Positions 31,508 to 41,392 of a DNA stretch of 64,000 bases are shown piece by piece. This stretch comes from Axinella damicornis (taxonomy: Eukaryota; Porifera; Demospongiae; Axinellida; Axinellidae). Both the position numbers and the translations under genes were made by a program. Each line of letters starts with the position of its first letter. Position 1 is the stretch's first letter. A model generated the notes under the pieces. That model made no database searches, was not told the DNA's origin, and saw nothing but the letters and a program-made list of their open reading frames with translations. The stretch spans positions 18,865,139 through 18,929,138 of the forward strand of contig OZ007505.1 of assembly GCA_963931865.1 (NCBI GenBank). Direction: 5' to 3'.

Positions 31508-32423
31508 TCTCAGAATGGGTATCTGTAAACCACCTCCACTTCAGTTCCCAAAGTTGCAAACATAGCTACACCTTGATCTCGAAAAAGCAAAGGGAAACAA
31601 GGGATTACCCATCCCTGATCAAGGATGCCCTTGTAATGTTCTGCTCAGTTTTGAAATGACAGGCCGTCACTAGCTAAGTCTCTTTTAATTTTTCAGAGAA
31701 AATCATAGTAGCTAAATGCCGAGTTTTTTGGTTTCTTGGGGAGAGCTACCCGCTACGTGTGTATATGCTTACATACGAAAGACCGTTACTGGAATGAGTG
31801 TGAGTGAGCCCCTTCCATACAGTCGTGATGGGTGGCTGGAGGAAGTGTCTGTGTGTCTGTCATCATTAATCATTGTCCATCGAAACTTCAACTACAAATG
31901 CATTTGCCCCACAATGTCATCTTGTGTAGCTAGCTACATAAAATAGGCCACATGTATCAGACCTCTAAGTATAAACAGACCATTTAATCCAAAAGTGCTT
32001 AGCTATCTACCAACCTGTCACAGCTAATGTACAGACATTCTAGCTATATCATGATCAGGAGTTCACGGATACACTGCTCACTTCTTCCACTTCCCTGGCC
32101 TGATGAGTGCTGCGTGTGGTAGCTAGCTCATTCATTGAAGATGGACTGATCCCCACTTCAATCAGAACACAGCACCGAGTGTGGATGGAGCTCTTCTGCA
32201 TGGGGTTAACAATGCCAGCGCTATCTGCATAAGTAGCTATACGCCAAAGGTAAAGCAACTGGCACGATAATATCAATGGCTGTATATAGTTCAGAAGTTC
32301 TTCGATTCGATATTGTAACGATACCGTCACTGTTTCGGTACCGGTATAAAGTACCGATGCAATACGCGAGAAACGGGGTCTGATCTGGGTTAATCTGGTA
32401 GGCGGGGTCACAAAGTGACGAGG

Positions 32424-32519
32424 ATGTTGACTGGAGCATTCCGTCCGTTTGTCCGCTACTTGCGAGCGGCAACGATGCGCAGAGCTTTTCCTCTTGCTCG
32501 AGGCAGAGGGTACAGTGAG
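32424..32519 (+). other. Presequence-like first exon island, copy 2
   Basis: ATG followed by 31 sense codons, then the donor-like GAG|GTGAGG. The peptide starts MLTGAFRPFVRYLRAATMRR, rich in Arg, Ala and aromatic residues and without acidic residues for the first 30 or so: the look of a mitochondrial targeting sequence. Upstream are a GC box (GGCGGGG) and TGACG. The next exon was not found. Confidence 0.4.
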
Positions 32520-32627
32520 GTGAGGTAGCCTCATGCCCTCCTGCCAGGATCTAGTTCGGCACAAATTATGTCAGTTTTGAGGGTCAGCCCATGCACATCT
32601 ATAGATAATAGAACCTATCGCACATAG

Positions 32628-32789
32628 CTTGTTCCATCCAATGCATCCATATTCTGTTGTCCAAGCCATCTTCCTGATGCTGTTGGGTTGTCAGCAGTGT
32701 GCCATGAGGCCTTGATTCCATGTAGTCTCGAAGGCCAGCCTCATTTTCCAAGTAGGGGGCGCAGCCGGAGAATCCATCTAACATGTGGA
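32628..32789 (-). other. Exon-like island, unknown protein, copy 2
   Basis: Counterpart of 15286-15447: 162 bases, same frame, acceptor-like TTTCAG before it, donor position CTATG rather than GTATG. Encodes DGFSGCAPYLENEAGLRDYM and onward. Confidence 0.45.
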
Positions 32790-33120
32790 CTGAAAGCATG
32801 ACAGCCTGAGATCAGTGATCAGTGCCTAGTCCAAGGGATCTGGAAACTAAAACCCCCTGGGCTGTGGGGTCTGAGCTAGCCTAGCCAACTGACAATTACA
32901 CAAGAGTCAAATTTACAAATACAACTTGAAGCATTGACCACACCAAGCACACTGTAAGCTATATACACTGAAAGTTGGCTCATGCACTGCACACTCACAC
33001 CATGCACAATAATAATTATACACTACATAAATTATTAAGCTCTTTAGGGGGGGAAGGATGTCAGTGTATGTGGGAGCTAATAAGTTGATATGTAAGTATC
33101 TGTATCCGTGCATAATTCTC

Positions 33121-33968
33121 TCGTGGGTCATCTGTGTTGATCGATTCAAGTGACTCTAAAAGTTCAGTGAAATTTGTGGTGGGAGGAATCATTTAAGGCT
33201 GTGGTTTGTTATTAGCTGGGTTGATCCAATTAAGCAGCTCTTGAACTTCAATGAGGTTTGATGAGGAAGCAATTGACAATGGCCGAGCTGAAATGTCATT
33301 TAGGTCAAATGTCTCTGGATTTAGATGTTTTATTACAGTCATGGTGGGAGCAGTCAGTGTGTGAGCTTCATGGTACACATCCGCTTCATCCTCTGAACTG
33401 CTGCCACTGTTCATCTCCCTCGACTCAGAGTGACACGATTGGTATATTTTCTGCTGGAGTTCAAGCCACACTTGCTGGTAAGCATGGTAGAGAAGGACCA
33501 CAATGAAGTTGATGGCAAATGCTATACCAACTGATGTGTATGCAACAGCAGCCTGGCTAACTGGCACTACAGCAAGTTTTACATAGTAGGTGGCTACAGC
33601 AAGAATGCCTAGGTTGACAATGAAAGAGATATCAAGATACAACTTTTTGTACATCAAACCAGTAAAGTGTGTTAGTGTAAGAAGCCCAATCACTGCAGTT
33701 CCAACAACCAGAAGATTAAGACTTGGATCAGCGTGAGTGTTGGATGCAAACACTATATAGCAACAGAGTGCAGCGAAGACAGAGCATCAGTCCAGTCCAG
33801 TAACGATGTTGATCTCCATATGGTGCATGGTAAGCATCCAGGAATGGCTTTATTCTGGGATTGTTGATCCAGTGGAAACATCTTCGATTGGAGTTTGCTT
33901 GAAGCCACTGCCCCACAGTGAGGAGGAGGGTGTAGGGAAGAAAGAGGATCAAAAGTGTCAGCAAAGCA

Positions 33969-33970
<2 letters not shown>
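33121..33970 (-). pseudogene. b2: C-terminal fragment of a B-type gene
   Basis: Last membrane segments and tail of a B-type gene. It shares with b1 the altered GGAATCATTTAAGG end, which creates a stop after ...NNKPQP, so both derive from one already damaged copy. It has an extra frameshift near 33753 (CACTATATAGC for CACCAGC). Homology to intact B genes stops exactly at a G35 run. Confidence 0.85.
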
Positions 33971-33971
<1 letters not shown>

Positions 33972-34007
<36 letters not shown>

Positions 34008-34035
34008 ACAGACCCCAAAGTCCCCCCCCCCCCCC
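33972..34035. repeat. G35 run followed by C14 run
   Basis: G 33972-34006, then 15 mixed bases, then C 34022-34035. It replaces the continuation of the B gene and marks a rearrangement breakpoint absent from the b1 copy. Proline- and glycine-rich open frames through it on both strands are artefacts. Confidence 0.85.
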
Positions 34036-35362
34036 TCTAATTCTGCTCCTGTCAGTGGTAGATGATGATGAAATTTCAGGTAGTGACTCCCCCCCTGCAT
34101 GAAATTTGTGATATTCAGAGGTTTCATCTTCTGAGTAGCAAAAGGACTTATAACAGGGCAACCGGAAATTGAGTGCATCTGTAACATGGGTTTTAGCTCG
34201 ATCCAAAAATCTGCTCAGCAGTGAGTAAAGAGTCAGTTTTATCACTGCCCACATTTAGTTTATCACTGCCCGTTCCTCCATATTTTAGGCACTGATTAGC
34301 TACTAATGGTTGAGCACCGAGCGTGATAATCATTTATTATTAGTTGACATCATGCGAACAGACCAGAAGCTGTCAGCTGTATTGTGTGAAATTGCAAGCA
34401 TGCCATTGTATAAAACTGTGGCCTCGTTCCTTGGCCCCACCAAGCTTCTGTCCGTATAGTACTGCTTAGTGATAAAAACTAAAGCTGGTGAGGCCTTGGA
34501 ACAGTCTGGCGGGTATGTGGTTTTGGTGTGGTTTAGATCATTATGATTGTGGTTGTAAGTATAGTCTCGTTCCCAGACCGTTATCCAGCGCGTGTATCGC
34601 ATCCAGTATAACGCGCGGAAATACGCGCGATACTAAAAGCGATCCGTGCTGGGGTTGCAATTGGTTGGGTCTTGGACCGAGACTAGGTTGTAAGATGATC
34701 ATGACTGGAATCCTCTTCAGTCTCTAAATGAGCCACAGAATACTACATGTCCTTTCATGGTCAGCTTGTCTGCAACAATGGTACCACTTTATGGTTAAAA
34801 ACAACCATTCTTTACAGTGCTGTAGCTACATTTGTAAATGATTCAATTGCACATTGGCTTTGAAAGTGCGATTGTGGAAATTCCCTGATAAAGTAATCAG
34901 AGTGTGTTTTGATAACAGTTTACCAATAGTGCTTAATGGCTGTAAGATAACAGTTTACCAATAGTGCTTTATAGGCTGTAAGGTAACATTCCCTGATAAT
35001 CAGAGTATGTTTTGATAACAGTTTACCAATAGTGCTTTATGCCTGTAAGATAACATGGGAGCTTCTGGCCTCTGGATGATTTTGCTCCACTATAAACACA
35101 TGACCACTGTATATCTCCACTTATAGGGTAACTGCAGTATGATATGGATTGTTTCGTGCTCTTGTGTGATAGCAGGTGACTATTCTTGGACTCCACCAGT
35201 GACTTCAGTTATGTGCAACCAAGGTAACCATGTATATAATTGCACAGTGACAGTGTACAGCGGATGTACAGTAATGAGTTTTTCAGTTGCACAACACTTC
35301 TCTCAATTCAGAAATTCATCACATAACTTGGTTCTAGTGAAGTTATTAGTTACAACTGGAAT
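34036..35362. other. Upstream region of A3
   Basis: Parallel to 16605-17787, with the same direct repeats (about 34885-35055), TATA candidate (35091-35096) and possible 5' UTR intron (35176-35311). Contains one extra miniature element. Confidence 0.6.
34560..34685. mobile_element. 126-bp miniature element with 9-bp target duplication
   Basis: Termini TAGTCTCGTTCCCAGACC and the complement of TAGTCTCGGTCCAAGACC. GGTTGTAAG lies at 34551-34559 and again at 34686-34694; the A2 upstream region (about 17128) has GGTTGTAAGATGATC once and no insert. Same family as the older copies in the flanks. Confidence 0.85.
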
Positions 35363-38300
35363 ATGGCTCGGTCACTAAGGCTAGAGTGCCTTGTTGTAGG
35401 ATTCTTGCTTCCCTTCCTACCCATCGATATCTGTGCTGGTCACCCTACCTTCTACATCAAGCCTACTCCCAGTACACCATGTCCGGATCCTGCAGATCCT
35501 TGTGTCACCCTCTCTGAGTACGCACAACAACTTCCGCACCGCCTTACTTCCAATTACAACACCACACTGCTACTACTGCCTGGGAACCACGTCCTCAGTG
35601 TGGACTTCACTGTGGAGAATGTCAGTGTTTTTGAAATCTTGTGTTTTGCATGTGCAGGTGGACAAGCAACAAGGATTGTTTGCAAAGGAATGGTTGGCTT
35701 TTCACTTAGAAGTATTTCGCAAGTGACAATGCGTGGATTGGTAGTCAACTTTTGTGGCAAGGATGCGGTTACAACTATATATGGAGTATTATTTCATTCA
35801 GTATTGGATGGCAGAATTACCAACTGCTCATTTCAGGACAGTATTGGCACAGCACTGAGGGTGATCAACAGTAGCTTGGACCTGAGGAGAAGCAACAGTT
35901 TCACACGCAATGGGAGGAGATGCAGGAATTATATGTGTTCACACCTTGGAGGAGGGATTTATGCAAACACAAGTACCCTGAAGTTCACTGGAAATAGTTC
36001 TTTCAGGGTTAACTCAGCTGGAGAAGGTGGAGGGATTGCTGCTGACTACAGTGTCCTGGATTTCACTGGAAAGATTACTTTTAAACACAACTTAGCTAAA
36101 TATGGTGGAGGAATTTCTGCCTGGACAAGCACTATAAACTTCAGTGGAAGTAGTACTTTTGGAGAAAACTCAGCTGCACATTATGGTGGAGGAATTGAAG
36201 CCCGCAGCAGCACTCTAAACTTCACGGGAGGCAGCACTTTTGCAAACAACTCAGCTGCACGTTATGGTGGAGGAATTGCTGCACTGCACAGCACTCTCAT
36301 GAATTTCAGCGGTAAAAGTATTTTCATGAACAACTCAGCTGACTTTGGTGGAGGAATTGATGCCCAGAGCAGCACCGCTTTAAACTTCAGTGGGGGAAGT
36401 ACTTTTAGAAACAACTCAGCAAGTTATGGCGGAGGCATTTGTGCAGGCCCCAACACTCTCCTGAATTTCAATGGTAACAGTACTTTCAGGAACAATTATG
36501 CTGCTGTAGCTGGTGGGGGGATTGTTATATTTCACCACAACATTCTGAATTTCACTGGTGACATTAATTTCACACACAATTTGGCTTTAGCTGGTGGAGG
36601 TATGAGTGTAATGTACAGTACCGTGATATCCACTGGTAATTGTCTTTTCACAAACAACTCAGCTATTGGATATGGTGGAGGGATGTATGTCCTCTACAGC
36701 ACTCTGTACCTCATTGGAAATGGTGTTTTTGGTAACAACTTGGCTAGAGTTGGTGGAGGAATCTATGCAACAGTGAGTACTCTGAGTGTCGGTGGAAACA
36801 GTTCAGACATCATAGGGAAACATAGCGGAGGCAGCACTTTGTGCACATCACTATTCGTGAAAAATTCAGCACTAATTCATGGAGGAGCCGTGTACACAGA
36901 AGACAGTTTTTTAACTTTTCAAGGACATAGCGTTTTTAGTAGAAACTCAGCAAACTACTCTGCTGGAGGAATTTATTCTAAGAACACCACTCTCAGGTTC
37001 AATGGAAGCACCAGTTTCACTTCCAACTCAGGACAGTTGCTAGGTGGAGGGATCTACGGGTTGGGGACATTGCTCTACTTTACTGGAAACAGCAGCTTCA
37101 CAGCAAACACTGCTACAAGGGGTGGGGGAGAGTATCTGGTAAATTCATTCAACATCCTCTCTCAGAATGCGTCTATCACTATGGATGGTAACAATGCAAC
37201 AGAGTATGGAGGAGGAGTGTACGTGGAGGATTCTGATCCCATTTCTTATTGTTTTCCTAACATTGTCAATCTGGAGAGCTGTCTCTTTCAAGTTGATGGG
37301 TTGCTTCAGACTTCTGTTGATCAATTGGTTCCGATCTTTTTTGATCCAGCAGTTATTTTGCAATCAAATGAATTCCATGCGATTAGAGCATTCCTCAACG
37401 TCAGCATACACTTTTGTAGCAACCATGCACAGAAAGCAGGCAGCGCAGTGTACGGTGGTTCAGTAGACAGTTGTGCCATGGACTTGGTGTACAATACTAC
37501 TTCAGTGCAAGGCATAGCTAGATTTAACTGGCAGGTTCCAAATTTGGAACTGGAACCAAACAGCATTTCTTCTGATCCATTTCAAGTCTGTCTGTGTAAA
37601 GATGGGGTGCTAAACTGCAACACTCCAGAATTGGATAGGCAAATGCAAGTGTATCCAGGTCAACTGCTCAAACTTTCTGTGGTTGCAACTGGACAGAGAG
37701 ATGGAACTGTTCCCGCAGTAGTTCGAGCATTCTTCCATGGCACAGATAAATATGCCTCAGTGCCACAATTCCAAGACACCCAAAATGTGTCAAATATCTG
37801 CACTGAACTTTACTACAAAGTGCATTCATCAGCAACCAACAACAGTGCTACATTAGTACTGTATGCAGACGGACCATGTTCAACTAATGGTAAACTCCTA
37901 CACATCTCCTTAAAGTTTCATGACTGCCCTCATGGATTTAGCCTGAATCCATCTGAAGGGATCTGTGAGTGTGAGCCACGGCTTCAGAAGTACACGACCA
38001 GATGCAACATAACAAAAAGAACACTAGAACGCAATGGAGAGTTCTGGGTAGGATATGACAACATCTCTGAAGGACTAATTCTTCACCCACACTGCCCATT
38101 TGATTACTGTGCATCAGGCCACATCAAATTCACTCTCAATGCTACAGACAAACAATGTGGTAATAATAGGTCAGGTCTCTTGTGTGGAGAGTGCAAATCA
38201 GGCTATAGCCTAGCGCTTGGTAGCTCTAAGTGCTTGCTGTGTTCCAACATTTACATATTGCTAATCATTCCATTTGCACTTGCTGGGATTGCTCTAGTAC

Positions 38301-39544
38301 TCCTGCTGCTAATTTGCAAGCTCACAGTTGCAACTGGAACCATTAATGGTCTGATCTTCTATGCAAACATTGTTGCAGTCAATCGTTCAATCTTCTTCCC
38401 TGCCAATGAAGCCAACATTCTAACAGTGTTCATCGCCTGGGTTAACCTAGACTTAGGTGTTGAGACTTGCTTCTTTCATGGAATGGATGCATATCTTAAA
38501 ACATGGCTACAGTTCGTCTTTCCTCTGTATGTTTGGAGCTTAGTGGGCCTGATGATAATGGCTAGTAGATACTCCCCAAGGATTACAAGAGTTTTTGGCT
38601 CCAATCCAGTTGCAGTTCTGGCAACCCTCTTCCTCCTCTCCTATGCAAAGCTATTTCGTGCCATTATTGCTGCACTGTGTTTCACATTCCTGGATTATCC
38701 CGATGAGGTGCGAGTTGTTGTCTGGCTGCATGATGGGAACATCCTGTACATTCACGGCAAGCACATTGCCCTATTTCTTGCAGCTTTGCTAGCATTTCTG
38801 CTCTTTTTTCTTCCCTACACCATCCTCCTCACTGTGGGACAGTGGCTTCGAGCAAATTCCAATCGAAGGTTCTTCCGTTGGATCAACAGTCCCAGAATAA
38901 ATCCTTTTCTTGATGCTTACTATGCACCATATAGAGATCAACATCGCTATTGGACTGGACTGACGCTTTGCCTTCGCTGTGTTCTCTATCCTGTATTGGT
39001 TTTGCTTTCCCTTGTGTCCGCTGATCCCAGTCATAATCTTCTGGCAATTCAAGCTGCAGTTATTGCACTCCTTACTTTAATCCATTTCACTGGCTTGATA
39101 TACCACAAGTTGTACCTTGATGTTCTTGAAGCCTCTTTCATTCTCAACCTAGGCATTCTTGCAGCTGCCACTTACTCTGTGAGGCTCGCTGAAATTCAAG
39201 AAAGCCAGGCTGCTGTTACCTACGTTTCAGTTGGTATAGCATTTGTTACCTCTGTTGGGGTCCTAGTCTACCACATGTATCAGCGAGTGTGGCCAAAACT
39301 GCAGCAAATATCCCATCAGTTACTCCACAACAAGGAGCATCAGAGTGAGAATTTTGATGAAGCAGTTACTGACAATCAGCCACAAATTTCAAGTGCTCCC
39401 ACCATGACCATTGTTGAGTGTCCAAGTCCAAAGCAACTTATATCCACGGACAGTGATTCCAGCAAATCTCAAACTGTCATTACTCCCATAAACTTCATTG
39501 AGCTTCGAGAGCCACTCAACTTGATTGATACCAGTGATCACTGA
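35363..39544 (+). CDS. A3: PMP-repeat multipass membrane protein, A-type (1393 aa)
   Basis: An intact frame nearly identical to A2 across signal peptide, N-terminal domain, about 17 divergent PMP-type repeats, Cys-rich module, membrane domain and tail. The repeat count equals that of A2. It carries the three residues missing from A2 near position 57 (LPHRLTSNYN) and lacks two tail residues (FDEAV against FDDSEAV). Other changes are scattered substitutions such as FQGHSVFSRN for FQGDSIFSSN. Its 3' end faces B3. Start supported by the signal peptide and by conservation with A2. Confidence 0.9.
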   Translation: MARSLRLECLVVGFLLPFLPIDICAGHPTFYIKPTPSTPCPDPADPCVTLSEYAQQLPHRLTSNYNTTLLLLPGNHVLSVDFTVENVSVFEILCFACAGGQATRIVCKGMVGFSLRSISQVTMRGLVVNFCGKDAVTTIYGVLFHSVLDGRITNCSFQDSIGTALRVINSSLDLRRSNSFTRNGRRCRNYMCSHLGGGIYANTSTLKFTGNSSFRVNSAGEGGGIAADYSVLDFTGKITFKHNLAKYGGGISAWTSTINFSGSSTFGENSAAHYGGGIEARSSTLNFTGGSTFANNSAARYGGGIAALHSTLMNFSGKSIFMNNSADFGGGIDAQSSTALNFSGGSTFRNNSASYGGGICAGPNTLLNFNGNSTFRNNYAAVAGGGIVIFHHNILNFTGDINFTHNLALAGGGMSVMYSTVISTGNCLFTNNSAIGYGGGMYVLYSTLYLIGNGVFGNNLARVGGGIYATVSTLSVGGNSSDIIGKHSGGSTLCTSLFVKNSALIHGGAVYTEDSFLTFQGHSVFSRNSANYSAGGIYSKNTTLRFNGSTSFTSNSGQLLGGGIYGLGTLLYFTGNSSFTANTATRGGGEYLVNSFNILSQNASITMDGNNATEYGGGVYVEDSDPISYCFPNIVNLESCLFQVDGLLQTSVDQLVPIFFDPAVILQSNEFHAIRAFLNVSIHFCSNHAQKAGSAVYGGSVDSCAMDLVYNTTSVQGIARFNWQVPNLELEPNSISSDPFQVCLCKDGVLNCNTPELDRQMQVYPGQLLKLSVVATGQRDGTVPAVVRAFFHGTDKYASVPQFQDTQNVSNICTELYYKVHSSATNNSATLVLYADGPCSTNGKLLHISLKFHDCPHGFSLNPSEGICECEPRLQKYTTRCNITKRTLERNGEFWVGYDNISEGLILHPHCPFDYCASGHIKFTLNATDKQCGNNRSGLLCGECKSGYSLALGSSKCLLCSNIYILLIIPFALAGIALVLLLLICKLTVATGTINGLIFYANIVAVNRSIFFPANEANILTVFIAWVNLDLGVETCFFHGMDAYLKTWLQFVFPLYVWSLVGLMIMASRYSPRITRVFGSNPVAVLATLFLLSYAKLFRAIIAALCFTFLDYPDEVRVVVWLHDGNILYIHGKHIALFLAALLAFLLFFLPYTILLTVGQWLRANSNRRFFRWINSPRINPFLDAYYAPYRDQHRYWTGLTLCLRCVLYPVLVLLSLVSADPSHNLLAIQAAVIALLTLIHFTGLIYHKLYLDVLEASFILNLGILAAATYSVRLAEIQESQAAVTYVSVGIAFVTSVGVLVYHMYQRVWPKLQQISHQLLHNKEHQSENFDEAVTDNQPQISSAPTMTIVECPSPKQLISTDSDSSKSQTVITPINFIELREPLNLIDTSDH

Positions 39545-40049
39545 GATGATTGTATCTTAAGTTGCCAAGATAGTGTGTGGCTGTAGGAATAATTATATAG
39601 CTGTATACTAGTTTTACTTGTACTTTTGAGTTGATTCCGTTCTTTTTCTTAGTTGGTGATAATGTGTTAATTTGATCTCTTGTGCATCTTAGTTAAATGT
39701 TATTTTCCAGTGATTGTTAAGCAGCTAATGAAACACGTTTGTGTATTGCTGTCGTGTGTAAGAATTATGGCACCACCTCAAATTGTGGCCCAGTAATTAT
39801 TTCTTATTGTAATCACTAAATTTTGGGGTTAGAATACACCAAGCAGTTGCTATAATATGATTTTATGATTGGAGAGTAATTAAAAAAATAACAATCAAAT
39901 TGTATATTACTCAATTATTACTTATAAAGTAGGAAAAGTATAACTATTCCTTAGTGACTCAGGGCCGCTAGGTATTGTACATGCATGGTGGCTTACAAAA
40001 AAAAAACATAATTATCTCTTCATCAATTAGAAAATAAAAATACTCAAGA

Positions 40050-40850
40050 AAGCTATTACCAGACCGTTTTTGGAAGCATAAGGAAATGAGGAAAACGTTT
40101 GTAGTAGTTTTCTTTCACAGAACCTCACAATAAGAAGTTTTGATTCTAATGCATCTGTGCAAGCAAACTTATCCATCCCATGTGTTCTCTTCAATGATAA
40201 TGTCACAACCTCCTTATAGATCAGGAGGCAACAGAAATGCTCAGCTATAGCTAATTCTTCTTGAATAGCTTGAACCTGATGACATCCTGTGTGCAGAGAC
40301 AGACTATTGATGTCCCTTGATATTACAGCCAGGATGCTAAGCAAGAAATGCTTATTTCCCCATCTCTGACAAGAATCTTCAATCTTTCTATCAAAACCGG
40401 TAAGAAATCAAATTTATGTTCCTCTTCCAAAATTTGGTGACAAAATAAATGAAACCCAGACCCAAATACAAACTTCTGGAGAAGCATTTCCACTAACTAG
40501 CAACAGCCCATGGTTAGCTTCAAATGTTGGACCCTGGGAAAGGTGTATGACTGTGCTGTTTCGTTAATAGCTTTCACAGTCCCTCACCATCCACTCATCC
40601 AGTATGCATGACTTAACAGCCATATCCTACATTGGCATTGCTGACTGATATATATAGAGCAGCAGGTAAGTCATAAATGGTGCTACTTCTGAGTGCAATG
40701 GATTGTGTTACATTTCCTTCTAGAGGTCCATGCAGTGGAAAAGGCATCCACTTAAGATTATGTTATAATCTTCTCAGCCAATAGCTCTGTGGGGCTGTTG
40801 CCAGCTTTCTGGATAGCTTTGATAATAATATAGTTACAGGTTACAACTGC
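40050..40850 (+). mobile_element. Decayed LINE-like RT remnant after A3
   Basis: Nearly identical to 22470-23260; all frames broken. Confidence 0.5.
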
Positions 40851-41300
40851 AGTCTTCTATTGACAATGTAGCTATAGTGTTGTAGTATACTGTAGTATAG
40901 TACAATTTTGTGGCACTAACAACCTCTTTAATACATGTCCATGCACACAATGAATGCTATGTTTACAAAGAGAATCTGTATAGTTTATATAGTTCAGGGC
41001 TTTAGAGATTGTACATGCATGACGACTCACAAAAAACTTCTCTTCAATTTCAGTGGGGACCAAGGCTAGCATTTCAAGCAGTAGCTACTCATTACTGTGC
41101 ATGCACCTATTTCTACCATCACATGTTGACTATACTACAATACAGTAGCAACAAGTACTGCATGTTAACTGATAGCTAAAAAGAGCAAAATTAACTTCAA
41201 GCTTCAACCACACTTAGCACACAAAATAAGTATCTGAAAGTTGGATGACTGCACACTCACACCACAATGTTATGCTCTAAATATAATTCTTGGGGTGGGT

Positions 41301-41328
41301 GGGGGGGGGGGGGGGGGGGGGGGGGGGG
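41301..41328. repeat. Poly-G tract of 28
   Basis: A run of 28 G preceded by GGGGTGGGT, 65 bases past the B3 stop codon. The same site has short G stretches after B1 (5512-5520) and B2 (23647-23656). Confidence 0.9.
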
Positions 41329-41392
41329 AAGGATCTAATAAGGTACAGTACTCTCAATATGTAAGTATGTGTATCTGTGCATAGTCCTTCTC

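Larger units (their letters stand above)
28714..33120. repeat. Duplicated B 5' flank, copy 2
   Basis: Collinear with 11147-15800 and 59348-63250. It lacks the piggyBac-like element and the small palindrome but has an enlarged CA repeat and a hAT-like insertion (29522-30002). It keeps both exon-like islands. Confidence 0.85.
39545..41392. other. Intergenic region between A3 and B3 3' ends
   Basis: Parallel to 21967-23718: A3 3' UTR, decayed LINE-like remnant (about 40050-40850), B-type 3' flank with a G28 run. No gene seen. Confidence 0.6.

Noticed and set aside
32055..32564. 169-codon minus-strand frame in flank copy 2
   Set aside because: Broken in copies 1 and 3, where small indels shift it; the + strand island in the same place is better conserved.
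33753..34254. Proline- or glycine-rich frames on both strands
   Set aside because: Produced by the G35 and C14 runs.
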